Source: Pseudoduganella plicata
Lineage (GTDB): Bacteria; Pseudomonadota; Gammaproteobacteria; Burkholderiales; Burkholderiaceae_D
Assembly (NCBI RefSeq): GCF_004421005.1
Contig: NZ_CP038026.1
Location: 5,642,001-5,706,000, forward strand
Length of the DNA: 64,000 bases
Direction: 5' to 3'
The notes beneath the pieces were generated by a model. That model did not search any database, had not been told where the DNA came from, and worked only from the letters and a program-made list of their open reading frames with translations. This document shows, one piece after another, positions 8,776 through 16,632 of this stretch. Every line of letters starts with the position of its first letter. Position 1 is the first letter of the stretch. The position numbers and the translations under genes are program-made.

Positions 8776-8796
8776 CTGACCCGTTGCTGGGGTCAG
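8776..8796. repeat. Small GGGTCAG hairpin
   Basis: CTGACCC, a 7-base loop and GGGTCAG form a perfect 7-base stem. It is the first of several related elements filling the region between the dps start (8616) and the KGG gene end (9085). I see no gene in that stretch. Confidence 0.5.
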
Positions 8797-8860
8797 TGGG
8801 CCCTGGCCTTGATACGTAGTGCCACGCCGGGAGTTGCCGGATTGGTCAGCGGTGATCCGC

Positions 8861-8925
8861 AGGGGTCTGTCCCGCTAAGTGCTAACCCTGCCGTAGGCCA
8901 GCAGCTTCGGCAGGGGACCGACCCC
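8861..8925 (-). repeat. REP-like element, inverse copy
   Basis: The element starts with GGGGTCTGTCCC and ends with GGGGACCGACCCC, the two cores 52 bases apart. Read on the minus strand it aligns with the element at 8984-9048, including the shared CACTTA and ACAGACCCC segments. The two form an inverse/direct pair, as in bacterial interspersed mosaic elements. Confidence 0.55.
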
Positions 8926-8983
8926 GGGTTTTTGCCTGCCTGCGCGGATGTCGGTACGCATCCTTGCAGCTGCGCCAAAAACC

Positions 8984-9048
8984 GGGGTCAGTCCCCGCGA
9001 AACGCCGCCGGCCAGCGCTGCAGCTGACACTTACCGGGGACAGACCCC
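8984..9048 (+). repeat. REP-like element, direct copy
   Basis: It starts with GGGGTCAGTCCCC and ends with GGGGACAGACCCC, again 52 bases between core starts, with CACTTACC just before the second core. The same CACTTACCGGGGA string recurs at about 16.54 kb, which shows this is a dispersed family. Confidence 0.55.
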
Positions 9049-9084
9049 AGCGGATCCAGCGCCAGTGACCGGGGGCAGCAATGC

Positions 9085-9465
9085 TCAGCGCTTCTCGTCC
9101 TTGGCACCCTGCCGGGCGCCGCGGTTGGCGGACTGGCGGCTTTCGCCTCCCTTGCGGCCAATCTCGGCCATATGCTCGCGGTCGCGGCTGACCGCCTCGC
9201 CACCTTTCTGGCCGGCGCGGCGGGCCTCCTCGGAATCGAATTCGTGTGCAGTGCCTTTCTGGTGCGCGGCCTGGCCACCCTTGCTGGCAATCTGGCGCTG
9301 CGTGGCTTCGTCCATGGCGGCAAAGCCCCGTTTGGCAGGGCCTTTCTGGCTGCCGCCGCCGTCCGCCCGCGCGGCGTTACCCGCGCCGGCGCTGCCCAGG
9401 TTCTGGTCGCCCCGATTCTGTTTTTGCTGATCTGTAGCCGGATTTGTTGCCGAATTCGTAGCCAT
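9085..9465 (-). CDS. KGG-motif stress protein (YciG-like)
   Basis: A 126-residue, very hydrophilic and glycine-rich protein. Three copies of the KGG motif (SKGGQAA, QKGGEAV, RKGGESR) occupy the C-terminal half; the N-terminal third is low-complexity Asn/Gln/Gly/Ala. KGG proteins such as E. coli YciG and B. subtilis GsiB-like proteins are made in general stress or stationary phase; their molecular role is uncertain. The ATG at 9465 is preceded by GAGGGG, which decides against an in-frame start six codons upstream. It lies between Dps and hemerythrin genes on the same strand, which supports a stress role. Confidence 0.8.
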   Translation of the reverse strand: MATNSATNPATDQQKQNRGDQNLGSAGAGNAARADGGGSQKGPAKRGFAAMDEATQRQIASKGGQAAHQKGTAHEFDSEEARRAGQKGGEAVSRDREHMAEIGRKGGESRQSANRGARQGAKDEKR

Positions 9466-9514
9466 TTGCCACCCCTCTTGCAAAGATTCGAACCGGGCAA
9501 CGCGCCGGGTTCGT

Positions 9515-9535
9515 GAAGCGGCGCTGTGCCGCTTC
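9515..9535. repeat. Perfect 8-bp hairpin between KGG and hemerythrin genes
   Basis: GAAGCGGC, loop GCTGT, GCCGCTTC. It sits downstream of the hemerythrin stop on the minus strand and might end that transcript, but no T run follows in either direction. A looser stem-loop around 9489-9513 adjoins it. Confidence 0.35.
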
Positions 9536-9597
9536 GTCTGGTTAGAGAAAGGGGTGCCGTTTAAGTTCCGGGCTCCGGCAGAAACCGTGCGGCGCCG

Positions 9598-10203
9598 TCA
9601 GGAATCGGCCTGGCCGATCGCCGAACGTTCGCCCACAGCTTCATGGGAACCGCGGCGCAGCGGACTTGCCCCCATGTCGTGTTCCAGCTGCTCCTTGCGG
9701 TCGGCCAGCTGTTCGCGCAACCGGCCAAGATCCACATCGGACCGGCGCGCCTGCGGGAACATGTCCCGCTCCTCTTCCTCGACGTGATGTTCGATCGCCC
9801 GGCGCAGCATGGCCACGGTATCGTCCATGTCCTGGTCGTCCGCCGCCATGCCCTGGATATGGGCGATCAGTTCTTTCACCTCGGCGTGTTCCTGGATGGC
9901 GTCCCGGACCATTGTCTCGTCGCCCGTTTCACTGCGTACGGCCGGGTAGAACAGCTCTTCCTCGATCTGCGTATGGACCGTCAGCTCCAGGCAGATCTGC
10001 AGCGCCAGGTCGTTCTTGAGCTGGACGTCGCCGAGCCGGGCCACGCGGTCGTATTCCCGGAACAGCTGTTTGGCCTTGTCGTGATCGCTGGTAAGCAGGG
10101 CAACGGCATCGTTGCCGGTGGGTTTGTCGCCCCGTGGCATCTTCACGGCGGGATGGTCTTCCGCGGTGGGCAGGGGGATGGCGTCGCTGGTTTCGTTGGT
10201 CAT
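9598..10203 (-). CDS. Hemerythrin HHE-domain protein
   Basis: A 201-residue protein with a four-helix hemerythrin-like HHE domain spanning about residues 34-150. Candidate diiron ligands are H41 in SDHDKAK, H77 and E81 in HTQIEEE, H106 in QEHAEVK and H139/H140 in IEHHVEEEE. The acidic, charged tail after residue 155 is outside the domain. Such proteins bind oxygen or sense oxidants and nitric oxide, and in Proteobacteria are often stress-induced; I cannot assign a specific role. AAGGAG seven bases before the ATG confirms the start. Confidence 0.85.
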   Translation of the reverse strand: MTNETSDAIPLPTAEDHPAVKMPRGDKPTGNDAVALLTSDHDKAKQLFREYDRVARLGDVQLKNDLALQICLELTVHTQIEEELFYPAVRSETGDETMVRDAIQEHAEVKELIAHIQGMAADDQDMDDTVAMLRRAIEHHVEEEERDMFPQARRSDVDLGRLREQLADRKEQLEHDMGASPLRRGSHEAVGERSAIGQADS

Positions 10204-10435
10204 GGGTGGCTCCTTGGGGTACGGTGGAAAAATCCGCGCCGCGCGAGGGGGGATTCCCGAGGCGGGATTCCTGCTGAGCGCGGCAGCTGCCTGACTGCGT
10301 CGGTCCAGTATAGAAGCATTGCGACGGAGCTGGCGCGCTCCACCGCGTGCGCCGTTCCCCGGCTTTTTCGCCTGCGCGGCCGTTCATGCGACAATACCGG
10401 TCCATTTTTGACCCGACACTGACACCCAGACGGCC

Positions 10436-11305
10436 ATGACGCACCCCGAATACATCCTGACGCTTTCCTGTCCCGACCAGCGCGGCATCGTGCACCACGT
10501 CTCCGGTTTCCTGGCCGCCCATGGCTGCAACATCCTCGACTCGGCCCAGTTCGGCGACCAGGAAACGCACCGCTTCTTCATGCGCGTGCATTTCGCCGCC
10601 GAGGACAGCGCCGTGCCGGATGCGAGCTTGCGTACCGAATTTGCCCAGCTGGCCGACACGCTCCGCCTGGAGTGGAACCTGCACGACGCGCACTACAAGC
10701 CGCGCGTGATGCTGATGGTCTCGAAGATCGGCCATTGCCTGAACGACCTGCTGTTCCGCTACAAGAGCGGCCTGCTGCCCGTCGAGATCCCCGCCATCGT
10801 GTCGAACCACATGGACTTCTACCAGCTGGCGGCCAGCTACAATATTCCGTTCCACCACCTGCCGCTGGCTGCGGGAGCGCCGGAAGAGGCCAAGCTGGCG
10901 CAGGAAGCGCGCATCGTCGACCTGATGGATACGCACGGCATCGATCTGGTCGTGCTGGCGCGCTACATGCAAATCCTGTCGCCCGGCCTGTGCACGCGCC
11001 TCAAAGGCAAGGCCATCAATATTCACCATTCGTTCCTGCCCAGCTTCAAGGGCGCGCGGCCGTATGCGCAGGCGCACCGGCGCGGCGTGAAACTGATCGG
11101 CGCCACCGCGCACTTCGTCACGGGCGACCTGGACGAGGGACCGATCATCGAGCAGGATGTCGAGCGGGTCGACCATGCGATGGACGCGGACACGCTGTCG
11201 GCCATCGGTCGCGATGTCGAATGCGTCGTGCTGGCGCGCGCCGTCAAATGGTTCGTCGAGCACCGCATTGTGCAGAACGGCGACCGTACCGTCATCTTCA
11301 AATAA
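10436..11305 (+). CDS. purU: Formyltetrahydrofolate deformylase
   Basis: A 289-residue cytosolic enzyme that hydrolyses 10-formyltetrahydrofolate to tetrahydrofolate and formate, balancing the one-carbon pool and supplying formate for PurT. Residues 1-85 form an ACT domain (ILTLSCPDQRGIVHHVSGFL), the usual methionine/glycine-responsive regulatory part. Residues 88-289 form the formyltransferase-fold catalytic domain, with the active-site stretch INIHHSFLPSFKGA and later the aspartate-containing GDLDEGPIIEQD. Length matches the family (280-290). yaeQ follows 31 bases later and may be cotranscribed. Confidence 0.95.
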   Translation: MTHPEYILTLSCPDQRGIVHHVSGFLAAHGCNILDSAQFGDQETHRFFMRVHFAAEDSAVPDASLRTEFAQLADTLRLEWNLHDAHYKPRVMLMVSKIGHCLNDLLFRYKSGLLPVEIPAIVSNHMDFYQLAASYNIPFHHLPLAAGAPEEAKLAQEARIVDLMDTHGIDLVVLARYMQILSPGLCTRLKGKAINIHHSFLPSFKGARPYAQAHRRGVKLIGATAHFVTGDLDEGPIIEQDVERVDHAMDADTLSAIGRDVECVVLARAVKWFVEHRIVQNGDRTVIFK

Positions 11306-11336
11306 GCACCGAGCAACATTACCGAGCAAAGTATCA

Positions 11337-11879
11337 ATGGCAATCAAGGCAACAATCTACAAGGCGGAACTGTCGATCGCCGACATGGACCGCAATTACT
11401 ACGGCACCCACGTGCTGACGCTGGCGCGCCACCCGTCCGAAACGGACGAGCGCATGATGGTGCGGCTGCTGGCCTTCGCCATCCACGCCAACGACTCGCT
11501 GGCCTTCACGAAAGGCATGTTCGACGTCGAGGAACCGGACCTGTGGGACAAGGACCTGACGGACGCGATCCAGCTGTGGATCGAGATCGGCCAGCCGGAG
11601 GAGCGCCGCATCCTGAAGGGCTGCGGCCGCTCCGGACACGTGATCGTCTACTGCTACAGCGCGGCCAGTGCGATCTGGTGGAAGGGCATCGCCAACAAGG
11701 TGGAACGGGCCAAGAACCTCACCGTCATCAACCTGCCGTCCGAAGCGACAGCCGCGCTGGAGAAGATGGCCCAGCGCACCATGCAGCTGCAATGCACGAT
11801 CCAGGACGGCCAGATCTGGCTGACCGACGGCGTCGAGACCGTGCAGGTCGAACGCGAGACCTGGAAGAGCGAGCGTTAA
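11337..11879 (+). CDS. yaeQ: YaeQ family protein
   Basis: A 180-residue protein matching YaeQ (181 residues in E. coli) from end to end: IYKAELSIADMDRNYY at the N-terminus, HPSETDERMMVRLLAFA, the acidic EPDLWDKD and WIEIGQPEERRI, and SAASAIWW in the C-terminal half. The fold belongs to the PD-(D/E)XK nuclease superfamily, but the biochemical role is unknown; older work linked it to RfaH-like complementation, later disputed. The ATG at 11337 gives the family start; the open frame upstream is an overlap with purU in another phase. Confidence 0.88.
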   Translation: MAIKATIYKAELSIADMDRNYYGTHVLTLARHPSETDERMMVRLLAFAIHANDSLAFTKGMFDVEEPDLWDKDLTDAIQLWIEIGQPEERRILKGCGRSGHVIVYCYSAASAIWWKGIANKVERAKNLTVINLPSEATAALEKMAQRTMQLQCTIQDGQIWLTDGVETVQVERETWKSER

Positions 11880-11881
11880 GC

Positions 11882-12997
11882 TCAGCTGCCGAACGCCCGG
11901 TACAGCGCGTTGCGCAGGTCGCGCGGGAACGTGCCGGACATCCCCTCGAACGAGGTGTTGGTCAGGCTGACGGCGGTGAAGTCCCGCACCGGGTCGTAGT
12001 ACCAGTAATGGCCGTAGGCGCCGCCCCACTGGACGGTGCCGGGCTGCTGCGGGGTGTGCGTGGGCGCAGGATCGCCCAGCACGGCGCCCAGGTAGCCGAA
12101 GCCCCAGCCGGCGCCCTGCGTGGCCGCGCCGGTTCCCGTGCGGTCGACGCGGGCGATCTCCAGGATATCGCCGTTCTCTCCCCGCAGCGCCAGCAGGAAG
12201 CGCATGAAGTCCGGCGCGCTGCCCGCCATGCCGGCGCCGCCGGACGGGTACGAGTCGTCGTCGAAGATGCGCCGTGGCGCGAAGCGGGCGATGCCGGCGC
12301 CCGAGCGGGTGCTGGCATCCTCCTCCATCGGCCGCGGTGCCGGCTTGTCGTTCAGGTAGTGCGTCACGAGCCGGGCCGGATCCGCCACGCGGAACCCTGT
12401 GTCGGCCATGGCCAGCGGCGTCGTCACGTACTCGGCCACCAGCGCCGGCAGCGGTTTGCCGGCCGCCGCTTCCAGTACCGCCCCCAGCACGTCCATCGCC
12501 ACCGAATAACGCCAGCCCGTGCCCGGCGAGAACGCCAGCGGCACGGCCGCGATGCGGGCCAGGTTCTCTGCCAGCGACAGCCCCGGCTGATCCAGTCCGG
12601 ACGACACACCGGCGCGGCGGTACGGCCCGTCCTCCGGTTCGATGAACGCATACGACAGGCCGGACGTATGCGTCAGCAGATGGTGCAGCGTAATATCGGG
12701 CACGGTGCCGTCGGCCAGCGCCGGACGGAAGTGCGGCAGCCATTGCGCCACCGTGTCGTGCAATTGCAGGAAACCTCTCTCCATCAGGCGCAGCGCCGTC
12801 GTGGCGACCAGCGGCTTCGTCATGGAGGCATACAGGAACAGCGCATCGTCCGTCATGGGCCGTGCGTCCTCGCGGTCGGCCCAGCCGGCGGCGCGGCGGT
12901 AGACGATCTCGCCGTGGCGCGCAGCCAGCACGACGGCGCCGACGATCTTGTGGCGGGCAATGGCGCGGTCGACGACGTCGTCGGGGGTGGGGTGCAT
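11882..12997 (-). CDS. Serine hydrolase, class C beta-lactamase/EstB family
   Basis: A 371-residue protein of the penicillin-binding/beta-lactamase fold. The catalytic S-x-x-K is S58-M-T-K61 in LYASMTKP, and the second tyrosine motif is Y164-S-V in WRYSVAMD, the YSx form seen in EstB-type esterases. WGGAYGHYW near the C-terminus corresponds to the third active-site strand. There is no signal peptide, so it is probably cytosolic; esterase or peptidase activity is more likely than antibiotic hydrolysis. AAGGA six bases before the ATG at 12997 sets the start. It converges on yaeQ with two bases between stops. Confidence 0.85.
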   Translation of the reverse strand: MHPTPDDVVDRAIARHKIVGAVVLAARHGEIVYRRAAGWADREDARPMTDDALFLYASMTKPLVATTALRLMERGFLQLHDTVAQWLPHFRPALADGTVPDITLHHLLTHTSGLSYAFIEPEDGPYRRAGVSSGLDQPGLSLAENLARIAAVPLAFSPGTGWRYSVAMDVLGAVLEAAAGKPLPALVAEYVTTPLAMADTGFRVADPARLVTHYLNDKPAPRPMEEDASTRSGAGIARFAPRRIFDDDSYPSGGAGMAGSAPDFMRFLLALRGENGDILEIARVDRTGTGAATQGAGWGFGYLGAVLGDPAPTHTPQQPGTVQWGGAYGHYWYYDPVRDFTAVSLTNTSFEGMSGTFPRDLRNALYRAFGS

Positions 12998-13066
12998 GGC
13001 GATCCTTTCAAGAAACGCCGTCATGTTACCGGTTTTGTGCCTGCCTTTCAGCGCGGGGAGAGCGGC

Positions 13067-13099
13067 GCGACACGCCGCCGCCACGCGATTATAATCGCG
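13067..13099 (+). promoter_or_regulatory. Promoter with 16-bp palindrome over the -10 box of the copper operon
   Basis: A -10 TATAAT (13090-13095) lies 17 bases after GCGACA (13067-13072, four of six consensus bases). The -10 is the centre of a perfect 16-base palindrome, CGCGATTATAATCGCG (13084-13099). The ATG follows at 13103, so transcription from this promoter would yield an mRNA with almost no leader. The palindrome could be a repressor operator, but GC-flanked TATAAT boxes are common here, so the symmetry may be chance. Confidence 0.5.
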
Positions 13100-13102
13100 C
13101 AC

Positions 13103-13534
13103 ATGACCACCTCCCGCCGCCGCCTGCTGCTGCAAGTGTGGATCGCCTGCTGTGCGATCCTGCTGAACGCGCTCGCGCCGGCCGTCTCGCACGCGCTGGC
13201 GCTGGCCGATGGCCGCCATGCGGGGCCGGGCTGGGAAATCTGCCTGAACGACGGCACGCGGCTGTCCGGCCGGGGCACGCTGGACGAAGCCACGTTCCGC
13301 GCGCTGACGGACCGCAGCCGTCCCGCGCCGCAACCGGCCGATGCCGCGCCGCCGATGACCGACTGCGGCTACTGCCTCGCCCACGCCGGTTCGCTGGGCC
13401 TGCCGCCGCCGGCGCTGGCACCGCTGCCGTTTGCCGTCATGGCGACGGCGCGGCCGTTCCTGTTCTACCACGCTCCCCGTCCGCTGCAGACGTGGGTGGC
13501 CGCCCATCCGCGCGGGCCGCCTGTTGACGCCTGA
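13103..13534 (+). CDS. DUF2946 family exported protein, copper operon
   Basis: A 143-residue protein with an N-terminal hydrophobic segment (residues 9-30) after a basic start, then a small domain with C47 and a C88-G-Y-C91 pair followed by H94. This matches DUF2946, a family that in many Proteobacteria sits beside TonB-dependent receptors and copper chaperones. The CxxC and histidines could bind Cu(I), which is inference. It heads the operon, with PCu(A)C beginning 37 bases later. No Shine-Dalgarno sequence is visible and the -10 box is almost against the ATG, suggesting leaderless translation. Confidence 0.7.
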   Translation: MTTSRRRLLLQVWIACCAILLNALAPAVSHALALADGRHAGPGWEICLNDGTRLSGRGTLDEATFRALTDRSRPAPQPADAAPPMTDCGYCLAHAGSLGLPPPALAPLPFAVMATARPFLFYHAPRPLQTWVAAHPRGPPVDA

Positions 13535-13571
13535 TCTGTGCCGCTTTTCCCCACACACTTCCGGAGTCATC

Positions 13572-14030
13572 ATGAAACGTATTATTGAAATCGCGATTGC
13601 AGCCGCAGTCGCAGCAGCCCTTTCCCTTCCCGCCGTTGCCCAGGTGACGGTCAAGGATCCCTGGGCCCGCGCCACCGTTCCGGCCGCGAAATCGTCCGGG
13701 GCCTTCATGCAGGTCCAGTCGAAGACGGACGCGCGCCTCGTCGGCGTCAGCAGCCCTGCCGCCGGCGTCGCCGAGCTGCATCGGATGTCGATGCAGGACA
13801 ACCGCATGACGATGGCACCCGTCGAGGCCATCGACCTGCCGGCGGGCAAGACCGTCGCGCTGGCGTCCGGCGGCTACCACATCATGCTGATGGGACTGAC
13901 GCGCCAGCTGAAGGAAGGCGAGACCATTCCCGTCACCCTGGTCGTCGAGGGCAAGGACAGGAAGCGCGAGAAGGTGGAGGTGCAGGTGCCCGTGCGGCCC
14001 CTGACCTACAGCCCGCCAGCCGCTCACTGA
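13572..14030 (+). CDS. Periplasmic copper chaperone PCu(A)C
   Basis: A 152-residue exported protein with a signal peptide ending near AVAQ. It contains the complete copper site H70-x10-M81-x21-H103-x-M105 (AELHRM to GGYHIML), which is exactly the published PCu(A)C motif. The family carries Cu(I) in the periplasm, often to the CuA or CuB centres of cytochrome oxidase. A basic tail (KDRKREKVEV) precedes the C-terminus. Being between DUF2946 and a TonB-dependent receptor suggests it receives copper that has crossed the outer membrane. Confidence 0.92.
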   Translation: MKRIIEIAIAAAVAAALSLPAVAQVTVKDPWARATVPAAKSSGAFMQVQSKTDARLVGVSSPAAGVAELHRMSMQDNRMTMAPVEAIDLPAGKTVALASGGYHIMLMGLTRQLKEGETIPVTLVVEGKDRKREKVEVQVPVRPLTYSPPAAH

Positions 14031-14040
14031 CGGGGTTCCC

Positions 14041-16308
14041 ATGCAGACGAAACGAACGATTGCCGCGACGCCGGCAAGGACGGCGCTCGCCCTGGCTGCG
14101 CTGGCACTGGCAGGAACCGCCGCCGCGCAGACGATGGACGTGGTGACGATCCAGGGCGGGCGACCCACGTCGCTGCCCGCGCAGATTCCGACGACCATCG
14201 AAGGCATCACGGCTCGGCAGATCGAGGAACGCATCAATGCCTTCGACAGCGAGGACGCGCTGAAATACTTCCCCAGCCTGAACGTGCGCAAGCGCTTCAC
14301 CGGCGACTACGATCACGCGGTGCTGGCCAGCCGCGCGTCCGGCACGGGCAACAGCGCCCGCTCGCTGGTCTATGCGGACGGCATCCTGCTGTCCAACCTG
14401 CTGGGCAATGGCGCCACCTACACGCCGCGCTGGGGCATGGTGACGCCCGAGGAAATCGAACGGGTGGACGTGCTGTATGGCCCGTTTTCGGCGGCCTATC
14501 CGGGTAACTCGGTGGGCGCCGTGGTCGACTACCAGACGCGCATGCCGAAAAAGCTGGAAGGCCACGTACGCATCGCCGGCTTTGCGCAGCGTTTCGAGCA
14601 ATACGCGACGAAGGACAATTACTACGGCCGCCAGGGCAGCGCCTCGCTGGGCGACCGCGTCGGCGCGTTCGCATGGTGGATCGACGTGGCCCGGCTGGAC
14701 AGCAACGGCCAGCCGGTCGGCTTTGCCAACAAGCTGGCCGCAAGCGGCACGACGGCTGGTGCGGCGACTGCGGTCACCGGCGCGGTCCCGGGGCGCAATG
14801 CGTCCGACCGCGACTGGTTCATTCTGGGCGCCACCAACCAGGTGCACACGGTGCAGGACCACGCCAAGGTCAAGCTGGCGTACGACGTGTCGCCCGTGCT
14901 GCGCGCGAGCTACACGCTGGGCTGGTGGCGCAACGATGCCGAGCGGCGCAGCGCATCGTATCTGCGCGATGCCGCTGGCAACCCCGTCACCAGCGGCTCC
15001 GTCGCCATCGGCGGCGGCCGCTATACGCTGCTGCCATCGGACTTCGCTCCCGCACGGGGCGAGCTGGAACACCTGATGCACGGGCTGTCGCTGAAGCGCC
15101 ATGCGAAGGACGTGTTCGACTGGGAGCTCGCCTACAGCCGCTACGACTACCGCAAGGACCTGGCGCGGGTGCCGACGATCTTCGCCGCCACGCCCGACAG
15201 TCCCGGTGCGGGCAACGTCACGGACATGCACGGCAGCGGCTGGAACACGGCGGCGCTGAAGGGCACGTGGCGGCCGGACAGCGCGCACGTCGTGGATATG
15301 GGCGTGCAGCGCGATGCGGCGCGGCTGCGCACGCGCGTCGTCAACAGCCCCGACTGGATCGCCGGCACGGCCGGGCGGCCCGTCTCCACGTTCAACGGCG
15401 AGACGCGGCTGGAAAGCGTGTACCTGCAGGACACGTGGCGCATCGACGAACGGTGGAAGGCGACCTTGGGCGCCCGGCTGGAGCGCTGGCGCGCGTTCGG
15501 CGGCGAGATGGCGGCGGCCGGCGGGGGACTGCTGCCGTTCGCGGCGCGCAGCGAGACGAGCTGGTCGCCCAAGGCCGCGCTGGCATGGCGGGCGGACGAT
15601 GCGTGGACACTGAAGGCGTCGGCCGGGCGGGCGATCCGCAATCCGACGGCGGCGGAACTGTTCCAGGGCTCCATTGTCGACGAACGCATTGTCAACACGG
15701 ACCCGAACCTGCGCGCGGAACGCTCGTGGACGGGCGAGCTGACGGCCGAGCGCATGACGGACGCCGGCAGCCTGCGCGCCACGCTGTTCCGCGAAACGAC
15801 GCGCGACGCGCTGTATTCGCAGCCGCTGACGGCCACCGTCAGCACGGTGCAGAACGTGGGCCGCATCCGCACGACGGGCCTGGAACTGGCGCAGCAGGCG
15901 GGCGACGTCTGGCTGCGCGGGCTGTCGATCAGCAGTTCCCTGACCTATGCCGATTCGCGCATCGTGGCGAACGACGCTTTCCCCGCCTCGGTCGGGAAGC
16001 GCCAGCCGCGGGTGCCGCGCTGGCGCGCCAACGCGCTGGCGTCGTACGCCATGAGTGACCGCTGGACGGGAACCCTGGGCGTGCGCTACAGCGGCCGCCA
16101 GTACGGCACCCTGGACAACAGCGATCCGAACGGCCTGACGTATATGGGTGTGTCGGACTACCTGGTGGCGGACGCGCGGCTGCGCTACCGCTTCGACGCG
16201 CACTGGAGCGGCGCGCTCGGCATCGACAACCTGAACGGCGAGAAGTACTGGGCCTTCCACCCGTACACGCAGCGCACGCTGGTGGCCGAGCTGAAGTTCG
16301 ACCTGTAG
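14041..16308 (+). CDS. TonB-dependent receptor, probably copper-related
   Basis: A 755-residue outer-membrane receptor. A signal peptide of about 30 residues ends at AAAQ. A plug domain follows (about 40-170), with VERVDVLYGPF-like signature IERVDVLYGPFSAAYPG and DALKYFPSLNVRKR. A 22-strand barrel completes the protein, ending in the aromatic C-terminal residue expected for BAM recognition (LKFDL, with a preceding F). It starts eleven bases after the PCu(A)C stop. The ligand cannot be read from sequence; context with PCu(A)C and DUF2946 argues for copper or a copper complex, as for NosA/OprC-type receptors. No FecR/sigma pair lies nearby. Confidence 0.88.
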   Translation: MQTKRTIAATPARTALALAALALAGTAAAQTMDVVTIQGGRPTSLPAQIPTTIEGITARQIEERINAFDSEDALKYFPSLNVRKRFTGDYDHAVLASRASGTGNSARSLVYADGILLSNLLGNGATYTPRWGMVTPEEIERVDVLYGPFSAAYPGNSVGAVVDYQTRMPKKLEGHVRIAGFAQRFEQYATKDNYYGRQGSASLGDRVGAFAWWIDVARLDSNGQPVGFANKLAASGTTAGAATAVTGAVPGRNASDRDWFILGATNQVHTVQDHAKVKLAYDVSPVLRASYTLGWWRNDAERRSASYLRDAAGNPVTSGSVAIGGGRYTLLPSDFAPARGELEHLMHGLSLKRHAKDVFDWELAYSRYDYRKDLARVPTIFAATPDSPGAGNVTDMHGSGWNTAALKGTWRPDSAHVVDMGVQRDAARLRTRVVNSPDWIAGTAGRPVSTFNGETRLESVYLQDTWRIDERWKATLGARLERWRAFGGEMAAAGGGLLPFAARSETSWSPKAALAWRADDAWTLKASAGRAIRNPTAAELFQGSIVDERIVNTDPNLRAERSWTGELTAERMTDAGSLRATLFRETTRDALYSQPLTATVSTVQNVGRIRTTGLELAQQAGDVWLRGLSISSSLTYADSRIVANDAFPASVGKRQPRVPRWRANALASYAMSDRWTGTLGVRYSGRQYGTLDNSDPNGLTYMGVSDYLVADARLRYRFDAHWSGALGIDNLNGEKYWAFHPYTQRTLVAELKFDL

Positions 16309-16395
16309 CGGGGGCGACGTACGCGCCTTGATGCCGGGCGTTCCAGGCTCCGGGTTGGGGCAGCAGATGGAAGCGTCGTTCGCGGCTGTGGCGCC

Positions 16396-16462
16396 GGGGG
16401 CTGCCTCCGGTAAGTGGGTGCCTTCGATGCGTCCGCCGGCGCGGTAAGGGAACTGACTCCGG
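16396..16462 (-). repeat. REP-like element, inverse copy
   Basis: It runs from GGGGGCTGCCTCCGG to GGGAACTGACTCCGG. Read on the minus strand it has the order GGAGTCAGTTCCC ... CACTTACCGGAGGCAG, matching the elements near 9 kb. It precedes a direct copy at 16496. The intergenic region 16309-16632 holds these repeats and no gene. Confidence 0.5.
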
Positions 16463-16495
16463 TTTTGGGACGGCATCGAAACGCTTGATGGAAAC

Positions 16496-16553
16496 GGGGT
16501 CACTCCCCTCGTGAGGCTGACAACCGGGGGGCGTCACTTACCGGGGAACGACC
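16496..16553 (+). repeat. REP-like element, direct copy
   Basis: It runs from GGGGTCACTCCCC to GGGGAACGACC, with CACTTACC just before the second core as in the element at 8984. Together with the inverse copy 34 bases upstream it repeats the inverse-then-direct arrangement seen near 9 kb. Confidence 0.5.
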
Positions 16554-16632
16554 TTGGCATTACCGGGCAAAAGGACAGGCCCGCAACGGCGCAAGCGCTG
16601 CTGCGCGACCTGGGAAAGGTGGCGAGGTGCTG

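Noticed and set aside
9470..9500. GGTTCGAATC string resembling a tRNA T-loop (minus strand)
   Set aside because: The flanking bases do not form a T-stem and no anticodon or acceptor arms can be found around it.
13933..16503. 856-codon open frame antisense to the TonB receptor gene
   Set aside because: It is a shadow frame over a well-supported gene, with Arg/Ala-rich sequence and no recognisable motif.
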